The notes beneath the pieces were generated by a model. The model was not told the origin of the DNA, did not search any database, and worked only from the letters and a program-made list of their open reading frames with translations. Positions 1-3,497 of a stretch of DNA of 6,455 nt are shown here, in pieces. Within the stretch, counting starts at the first letter, position 1. Every line of letters begins with the position of its first letter. Both the position numbers and the translations under genes were made by a program. Source of the DNA: Candidatus Jordarchaeum madagascarense (GTDB lineage Archaea; Asgardarchaeota; Jordiarchaeia; Jordiarchaeales; Jordiarchaeaceae); assembly GCA_019056875.1 (NCBI GenBank), contig DXJA01000368.1, positions 1 through 6,455 on the forward strand. The letters are read 5' to 3'.

Positions 1-42
1 AAATATAATGTGAGGCATCAGATTAAAAAAGCAGGCGCATAA
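1..42 (+). CDS. Possible C-terminal end of an upstream gene (partial)
   Basis: Frame 1 is open from the window edge for 13 codons and ends in TAA at 40-42, reading KYNVRHQIKKAGA. The other two forward frames meet a stop within the first 12 bases. The lysine-rich, charged tail is plausible as a protein C-terminus, and the next promoter begins right after it. Thirteen codons are too few to identify a family or even to be sure this is coding. Confidence 0.3.
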   Translation, partial: KYNVRHQIKKAGA

Positions 43-83
43 GGTGGTAAAGGATACGAAATTTAAATATAAAACTTACCACC
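43..83. promoter_or_regulatory. Perfect 8-bp inverted repeat flanking the promoter (candidate operator)
   Basis: GGTGGTAA at 43-50 is the exact reverse complement of TTACCACC at 76-83. The arms are 25 bases apart and the TATA-like box lies between them. Arm centres are about 33 bp apart, close to three helical turns, so a protein bound at both arms would sit on the same DNA face. This looks more like a two-site operator than a terminator, because the loop is long and no T-run follows directly. The bound protein is unknown. Confidence 0.5.
57..70 (+). promoter_or_regulatory. Archaeal-type promoter (BRE-like bases plus TATA-like box)
   Basis: The purine-rich CGAAA runs into ATTTAAATAT (61-70), close to the archaeal TATA consensus TTTAWATA. 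A start about 25 bases downstream would fall near 90-95, just before the Shine-Dalgarno-like sequences at 101-107 and 115-120. It is the only strong promoter-like sequence before the four-gene operon. Confidence 0.55.
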
Positions 84-128
84 ATCTTTGTAATTGTTTT
101 AGGAGGTCACTAAAAGGAGGTGTCCTAC

Positions 129-821
129 TTGGATGTTTTTGAAGCTATGTATACGAGACGTTCTATTAGACAATTTAAGGTAGATGAAAGAATACCCGAG
201 TGGAAAATAGAAAAAATACTGGATGTTGCACGACACGCACCCTCCCCCGAAAATGTGCAAGCCTGGAAGTATATTGTGATAAGAGACAAAAAGTCGAAGG
301 AACTTTTGGCCGATCTAGCCCAAGAAACTTCTTCAGGAGCATTTGGAATGTCGAGATTCGAAATGCCTGCAGATCGCCTTTGGTATGTGCCCCCGCCGGC
401 AAGAGTTGATACGGTTGAGGGTATGTTCGATGGATCACTATTTAGGTATCCAGAAATTGCAGACACGGTAATCTTATGTTGCTACTCAGATCACTACTAT
501 GATTTACCAACAATACCGGGGTCGATAAAAGAGATTAATATCGCCGCTATGAGTATGGCGGTGCAAAACATGTGGCTTGCCTGTACTGCTCTTGGTGTCG
601 GCGCTGGTTGGGATAGTTTTCCGGTCATTGGTGATGAGAGACGAAGGGAGTTAGTTTCAGATTACTTTGGTATACCTAAGGGTTGGGCTCCTTTGACTGC
701 ATTTTGTTTGGGTGTTCCATTATATACAAGGGTTCTTGGACCTACAAGATATCCGATGGAAGGGGTAACATTCAGAGAAGCTTGGGGTATCCCTTACATT
801 AGGAGTGAATTAAGAAAGTAG
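129..821 (+). CDS. Nitroreductase-family FMN oxidoreductase
   Basis: This looks like a flavin oxidoreductase of the nitroreductase superfamily. Such enzymes bind FMN, usually as cytoplasmic dimers, and use NAD(P)H to reduce nitro, quinone, enone or other substrates; the substrate here cannot be told. Counting from a GTG at 120, the family hallmark RRSIR (residues 13-17, FMN phosphate binding) follows DVFEAMYT. An APSPENVQAWK segment (40-50) follows, then the helix IAAMSMAVQNMWLACTALG (141-159) and FCLGVP (195-200). A length of about 230 residues is normal. I prefer the TTG at 129 as start: GGAGGTG (116-122) sits six bases before it, and the protein would begin at MDVFEA, as homologues typically do. 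The GTG at 120 overlaps that Shine-Dalgarno and would depend on AGGAGGT at 101-107, some 12 bases away. It is the first gene of the operon. The insertion around residues 70-110, with PPPARVD, may shape the substrate pocket. Confidence 0.88.
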   Translation: MDVFEAMYTRRSIRQFKVDERIPEWKIEKILDVARHAPSPENVQAWKYIVIRDKKSKELLADLAQETSSGAFGMSRFEMPADRLWYVPPPARVDTVEGMFDGSLFRYPEIADTVILCCYSDHYYDLPTIPGSIKEINIAAMSMAVQNMWLACTALGVGAGWDSFPVIGDERRRELVSDYFGIPKGWAPLTAFCLGVPLYTRVLGPTRYPMEGVTFREAWGIPYIRSELRK

Positions 822-835
822 AGGAGGAAAATAAG

Positions 836-1135
836 ATGTCGTTAACAGTTAATTTGGGTACAGATGTTAAAAAGAAGTTTGAGGAGATTGCTAAGAAAGG
901 TGAGATTTCACCGGAATCGCTTGCCAAGTATGTGCTTACTCTTTGGACGACGAGGGGCGGGGGGATAGTGCTTGGTAGAAAGAAGGGTGAAAGGCAACGG
1001 ATAGCCATTGACTGGCCTACAGGTTTTGATCTGCTTAACAAGTCGGGAGATACTTTGGAGCATATTCCTAAGATCAAGGGAATTTTCACTGAGCCAGTTT
1101 TAGATAAGGATTGGTATACTTATGGAGGTAAGTAA
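836..1135 (+). CDS. Small protein of unknown function with possible ribbon-helix-helix N-terminus (99 aa)
   Basis: I do not recognise the family. ATG 836 has a strong Shine-Dalgarno (GAGGAGG, 821-827) that begins on the last base of the nitroreductase stop codon, which supports real, coupled translation. Residues 2-6 (LTVNL) could form a strand, 9-21 an amphipathic lysine/glutamate-rich helix, and 25-39 (SPESLAKYVLTLW) a second helix. This order and spacing resemble CopG/Arc-type ribbon-helix-helix DNA-binding domains, although the match is by eye. Residues 40-99 are a basic then aromatic tail (GGGIVLGRKKGERQR, later DKDWYTYGG) with no motif I can assign. It is soluble, with no membrane segment or signal peptide. 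Alternatives are a small subunit or chaperone for its enzyme neighbours. Confidence 0.75.
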   Translation: MSLTVNLGTDVKKKFEEIAKKGEISPESLAKYVLTLWTTRGGGIVLGRKKGERQRIAIDWPTGFDLLNKSGDTLEHIPKIKGIFTEPVLDKDWYTYGGK

Positions 1136-1137
1136 AG

Positions 1138-1386
1138 ATGAGTGAATGGCTGGGTAAAAGGGAAATTACTAAGGAGGATCTCTCCGAGTGGCTTAAGGAC
1201 ATTAAATTCTTTGGTTCGGTTGCTCGCTGGTTTACGCAGATTAACTTGCCACACATTGTGGTGGTTGTGCCAGAGGAGCATATTGATGCCTTGGTTAAGA
1301 AGGTGGAGAAGGAGTATGGCACACTTTCCGCGGGTACGCTTAAGAGGGCTGCCTTAGATGCTTTGATTGAATGGATAAAAAAGTAA
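1138..1386 (+). CDS. Small protein of unknown function with possible RHH-like C-terminal half (82 aa)
   Basis: No family is recognised. The start lies two bases after the previous stop, with GGAGGT (1124-1129) inside the last codons of the upstream gene, eight bases from the ATG. The tight coupling supports a real gene. The N-terminal 36 residues are rich in Trp, Lys and Phe (SEWLGKREITKEDLSEWLK). Residues 39-45 (HIVVVVP) look like a strand, 46-60 (EEHIDALVKKVEKEY) a helix, and 65-81 (AGTLKRAALDALIEWIK) a second helix. This strand-helix-helix plan again resembles ribbon-helix-helix proteins and parallels the neighbour's N-terminus, so the pair could form a heteromer. It is predicted soluble. 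The DNA-binding idea is inference; a small enzyme-associated protein is equally possible. Confidence 0.75.
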   Translation: MSEWLGKREITKEDLSEWLKDIKFFGSVARWFTQINLPHIVVVVPEEHIDALVKKVEKEYGTLSAGTLKRAALDALIEWIKK

Positions 1387-1401
1387 ATGGGAGTAGTTTT
1401 T

Positions 1402-1773
1402 ATGGCGGATGTAAACAAGATTGTGGAAGGTTTTAAGCAGTTAGTGAGTGCTATTAATAAAAGTGACGCTGCAAAGGCCATTTTGGGCAAGTGGCTAGAA
1501 GGGCATGCAGGCAGGATTCACACTTTTGAAATTGATGACAAGAAGTTTCATATCGTTTTTTGGCCCAATGAAGCAAAGTTTGTTGACGGGGAGAGCCATA
1601 CCCCGGATCTTGTGATTCGTGCTACTGCCGACGCTTGGACTAATATGGTTACGGGTAAGAAGAAGTGGTCTGAACTTCTTAATGAGGGAACTTTGTTTAT
1701 TATTGGTGCCGCAAACGAAATTCAGCCATTTATACAGATTGCCATGACTGCCGGAGTTATGCCTTCAGGTTAA
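1402..1773 (+). CDS. SCP2 (sterol carrier protein 2)-like lipid-binding domain protein
   Basis: This is a single-domain protein of 123 residues resembling the SCP2 fold, which binds lipids, acyl-CoA or other hydrophobic ligands in a tunnel; in prokaryotes its ligand is usually unknown. Supporting features are the alternating strands around HTFEIDDKKFHIVFW (40-54), the DLVIRATADAWTNMVTGKKKW stretch (69-89, the usual strand plus helix with a conserved Gly-Lys) and EGTLFIIGAANEIQPF (95-110, the 'G-x-hydrophobic-x-x-x-G' end of SCP2 domains). I chose ATG 1402 because GGGAG (1389-1393) lies eight bases upstream. The ATG at 1387, directly after the previous stop, has no Shine-Dalgarno and would add only MGVVF. 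It is the last operon gene. Pairing with a flavin reductase suggests a hydrophobic or aromatic substrate, but this is only inference. Confidence 0.8.
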   Translation: MADVNKIVEGFKQLVSAINKSDAAKAILGKWLEGHAGRIHTFEIDDKKFHIVFWPNEAKFVDGESHTPDLVIRATADAWTNMVTGKKKWSELLNEGTLFIIGAANEIQPFIQIAMTAGVMPSG

Positions 1774-1806
1774 TCTTCGTTTTTTCCTTCTTCTTATTTT
1801 TATTAA
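1774..1806 (+). terminator. T-rich termination region after the four-gene operon
   Basis: Directly after the SCP2 stop the non-template strand is strongly T-rich, with runs of six T (1779-1784) and five T (near 1797). Archaeal RNA polymerase stops at such T-tracts without needing a hairpin, and no hairpin is seen here. Confidence 0.45.
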
Positions 1807-1882
1807 TGTTGATTTTATTTTAGTGTGATTTCCATTTTTTTAGCGTCAATATTTATATTGTTGTCAGTAGGAGTTTTACAGG

Positions 1883-1914
1883 ATTCCATAAATTAGTTTT
1901 TTATGTTATGGAAT
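1883..1914. repeat. Perfect 9-bp inverted repeat, 14-base loop
   Basis: ATTCCATAA (1883-1891) is the exact reverse complement of TTATGGAAT (1906-1914). The loop contains a run of T. It could be a transcript 3' end hairpin about 110 bases past the SCP2 stop, or a protein-binding site. The function is unknown. Confidence 0.4.
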
Positions 1915-2056
1915 AATTTTCTAAGGGGCCACCTCAAATAGAGTATTTAAGAAGTCTATAATTAGTGTAAATTTTTAACGCCCACAGATTTAGGAATTTG
2001 TAGGTAGGGAACGAACAAGATTATATATTGGAGTCGTTTAACGAATATAAATATAA

Positions 2057-2073
2057 TTTAAAAATCATGATTT
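2057..2073 (+). promoter_or_regulatory. TATA-like box plus ATCATGA element within a 12-bp palindrome
   Basis: TTTAAAAATCATGA (2057-2070) follows an AT-rich stretch (AATATAAATATAA) and overlaps the perfect palindrome AAATCATGATTT (2062-2073). Thirteen of its 14 bases recur at 3335-3348 upstream of the ATPase gene. It lies 181 bases before the prenyltransferase start, so if it is that gene's promoter the leader would be about 150 bases. Confidence 0.35.
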
Positions 2074-2167
2074 GTTTTTGAACACTTTATTTTGAATTCT
2101 TTTTGAGATAAAAAGCTGCTTAAACCATTCATACTTATTTATAGATGTGTTCCATATTTTACCCTAA

Positions 2168-2200
2168 TGTTTAAAAGAGTATTTGATTTGTTTTTATACT
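2168..2200 (+). promoter_or_regulatory. Alternative closer promoter for the prenyltransferase gene
   Basis: TGTTTAAAAG (2169-2178) and TTTTTATACT (2191-2200) are TATA-like sequences that would give short leaders before the ATG at 2238. Neither is convincing in DNA this AT-rich. Confidence 0.25.
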
Positions 2201-2237
2201 ACTTGTAATGTGAAATATTTTAATTGGGAGATGATTT

Positions 2238-2798
2238 ATGGCGATTTTAGATAGGCTATATAATGTAGTTCGTCCAGCACTTTCCTTTATCCCTATTGGT
2301 AGTTTTATGATTGGAGTTATTATGTCATTGTTTAATCCTGTTTCGTGGAGTCTCTATCGGTATAGTCCTCAATTTATGTTTTTTATTTTATCGTTGCTCT
2401 CTCTTCCAGTTTTTTTGTTCTCGTATTTGTCTATTTTTCTTTTGGGGGTTTCTGGTTCTTGTTTGAATTCTTTAATCGATGCAAGAGACAGTGATTTGAG
2501 GGGATTTAGAAAGGATTATCAGAACCCTATTATTTATCATGGTGTGTCTCCTTTGCAGATGAAAATTATTGCGATTTCTAGTGCTATTGCTAGTTTTTTT
2601 ATTAGTTTGCATGTGTCTATTTTATTTGCAGCTATGATTTTGATTGGCAATTTGACTTCTATATCTTATTCCTATTATCCCCGAATGAAGGGGCAGGCTC
2701 CTTTTGACGTTCTCTGGAATGCTGTCGGTCTTTTTACTCTACCCTTTATTGCCGGTTGGATCGTATATTATGGCTCGTGGGAAGTTTTTTTTTTATAA
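2238..2798 (+). CDS. UbiA-superfamily prenyltransferase, N-terminal half (frameshifted)
   Basis: UbiA enzymes are integral membrane proteins that join a polyprenyl diphosphate to a lipid, quinone or aromatic acceptor with Mg2+. This half has the usual opening (VVRPALSF, residues 10-17), several membrane helices (roughly 13-33, 46-70, 108-128, 160-176) and the first Asp-rich motif NSLIDARDSD (77-86). That motif is followed by QNPIIYHGVSP (95-105), the typical post-motif NPxxxG segment. The canonical first motif is NxxxDxxxD; here N77 and D81 fit, but the third position is Ser85, with Asp at 84 and 86. The ATG has GGGAG (2226-2230) seven bases upstream. The frame ends at TAA 2796-2798, straight after a run of ten T, and the rest of the enzyme continues in the frame one base over. 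Skipping one T would restore a protein of about 336 residues, normal for UbiA. The acceptor cannot be told; archaeal options include geranylgeranylglyceryl-phosphate, quinone precursors and carotenoids. Confidence 0.8.
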   Translation: MAILDRLYNVVRPALSFIPIGSFMIGVIMSLFNPVSWSLYRYSPQFMFFILSLLSLPVFLFSYLSIFLLGVSGSCLNSLIDARDSDLRGFRKDYQNPIIYHGVSPLQMKIIAISSAIASFFISLHVSILFAAMILIGNLTSISYSYYPRMKGQAPFDVLWNAVGLFTLPFIAGWIVYYGSWEVFFL

Positions 2799-3249
2799 TT
2801 TTCTTATTCTTCGTTTTTCATTATATTTTTTAATAGGAGGCCACCCGCAACTTTTGTTCATATACCAGTTATTAATGAGGGTTTCTTGGTTTCCTTATGT
2901 TGAATTGTTTGGCGGCACTTTTATAGGTGGAGCTTTCTATGTTTTGACTGCTGTTTTGGATTATGAGGGGGATAAGGAGTCAGACATCAAAACTGTTAGT
3001 GTTCTTTTAGGTAAGCGTTATTCACTGCTATTTAGTCTCGTATTATATGTTACTGGAATTTTAATTATGATTGAACATCTTTTATTCGATTGGGGCACCA
3101 TAACATTGGCTTCTATGATAGTAATTTTTATGAGTTATTTAGTTATAAAACCCGAAAAAACGAGTGTATGGAATTTAGTAAAATTGGCTCTGATCACAAC
3201 TTTAATTTTTATTGCCATAGAGATTATTCTTAGAGTTTTTATATCTTAA
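2770..3249 (+). CDS. UbiA-superfamily prenyltransferase, C-terminal half (frameshifted continuation)
   Basis: This continues the preceding prenyltransferase in the frame one base over. It has the second Asp-rich motif, DYEGDKESD (a perfect DxxxDxxxD, at about 2959-2985), then IKTVSVLLGKR, the standard UbiA 'IKTxxVxLG' segment, followed by about three membrane helices to the C-terminus. The true continuation starts inside the ten-T run; the ATG at 2770 is only the nearest in-frame start, has no good Shine-Dalgarno, and is unlikely to be used. Alone this half lacks the first metal-binding motif and should be inactive. A frameshifted pseudogene, a phase-variable gene, slippage during transcription, or a sequencing error in the homopolymer are all possible. 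Confidence 0.75.
   Translation: MARGKFFFYNFLILRFSLYFLIGGHPQLLFIYQLLMRVSWFPYVELFGGTFIGGAFYVLTAVLDYEGDKESDIKTVSVLLGKRYSLLFSLVLYVTGILIMIEHLLFDWGTITLASMIVIFMSYLVIKPEKTSVWNLVKLALITTLIFIAIEIILRVFIS
2785..2794. repeat. Run of ten T at the prenyltransferase frameshift
   Basis: The homopolymer T10 occupies the point where the coding signal passes from one frame to the next. Nine or twelve T would join the two halves into one open frame; ten does not. Such tracts are slippage-prone in replication, transcription and sequencing. Confidence 0.85.
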
Positions 3250-3271
3250 AATTGAATTGGCTCTTTTTAGT

Positions 3272-3316
3272 GTTAAATCTATATTTCTGTGAGATTTGAC
3301 TTTTCTTGCCATTTTT
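3272..3316 (+). terminator. Hairpin plus T-rich tail after the prenyltransferase gene
   Basis: GTTAAATCT (3272-3280) pairs with AGATTTGAC (3292-3300), a 9-bp stem with one G-U pair and an 11-base loop. TTTTCTTGCCATTTTT follows directly. It sits about 20 bases after the stop, and a further T-run (3263-3267) precedes it. Both are consistent with transcription ending here. Confidence 0.5.
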
Positions 3317-3326
3317 AAGATCTGGC

Positions 3327-3348
3327 TAGGGGTGTTTAAATATCATGA
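3327..3348 (+). promoter_or_regulatory. Promoter candidate for the ATPase gene (TATA box plus ATCATGA)
   Basis: TTTAAATAT (3335-3343) is a near-consensus archaeal TATA box with purine-rich AGGGGTG just upstream as a possible BRE. It runs into ATCATGA (3342-3348), repeating the element at 2057-2070 with one mismatch. A start near 3366 would give a leader of about 130 bases before ATG 3498. Confidence 0.45.
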
Positions 3349-3497
3349 AATGAAATCTAAAAGGGTTGATGTTGTGCAGGCTTTAACTGCCGTCTCATAG
3401 TTATTGTCTCGTTATAGTGTTTTAGACTTCCTTGTTGTGAAAAATGTTTGTTAAAGGTGGAGTTAGTTGAATAAGAATATATTAAAGATGGTGCTTT

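Larger units (their letters stand above)
1774..2237. other. 464-base AT-rich intergenic region without a credible gene
   Basis: No reading frame of useful length with a ribosome binding site is present on either strand, and I see no tRNA or C/D-box RNA. It holds the T-rich terminator at its left end, a 9-bp hairpin (1883-1914), a 12-bp perfect palindrome next to a TATA-like stretch (2051-2073), and weaker TATA-like sequences near 2168-2200. A slightly GC-richer island around 1978-2014 has no recognisable structure. Confidence 0.5.

Noticed and set aside
43..83. Reading the inverted repeat as the upstream gene's terminator hairpin
   Set aside because: The loop is 25 bases, it contains the best promoter in the window, and no T-run follows the second arm directly.
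125..466. Antisense open frame of 113 codons opposite the nitroreductase
   Set aside because: It is the mirror of a clearly coding nitroreductase frame; its low-complexity Ser-rich product matches no family I know.
1086..1490. Antisense open frame of 134 codons spanning the junction of the small-protein and SCP2 genes
   Set aside because: It crosses the boundaries of two well-supported + strand genes with Shine-Dalgarno sites, and its Ser/Leu-rich product has no recognisable domain.
3350..3400. 16-codon open frame (ATG 3350 to TAG 3398) upstream of the ATPase
   Set aside because: It starts within a few bases of the TATA-like box, so the ATG would lie upstream of the expected transcript start, and it has no Shine-Dalgarno.
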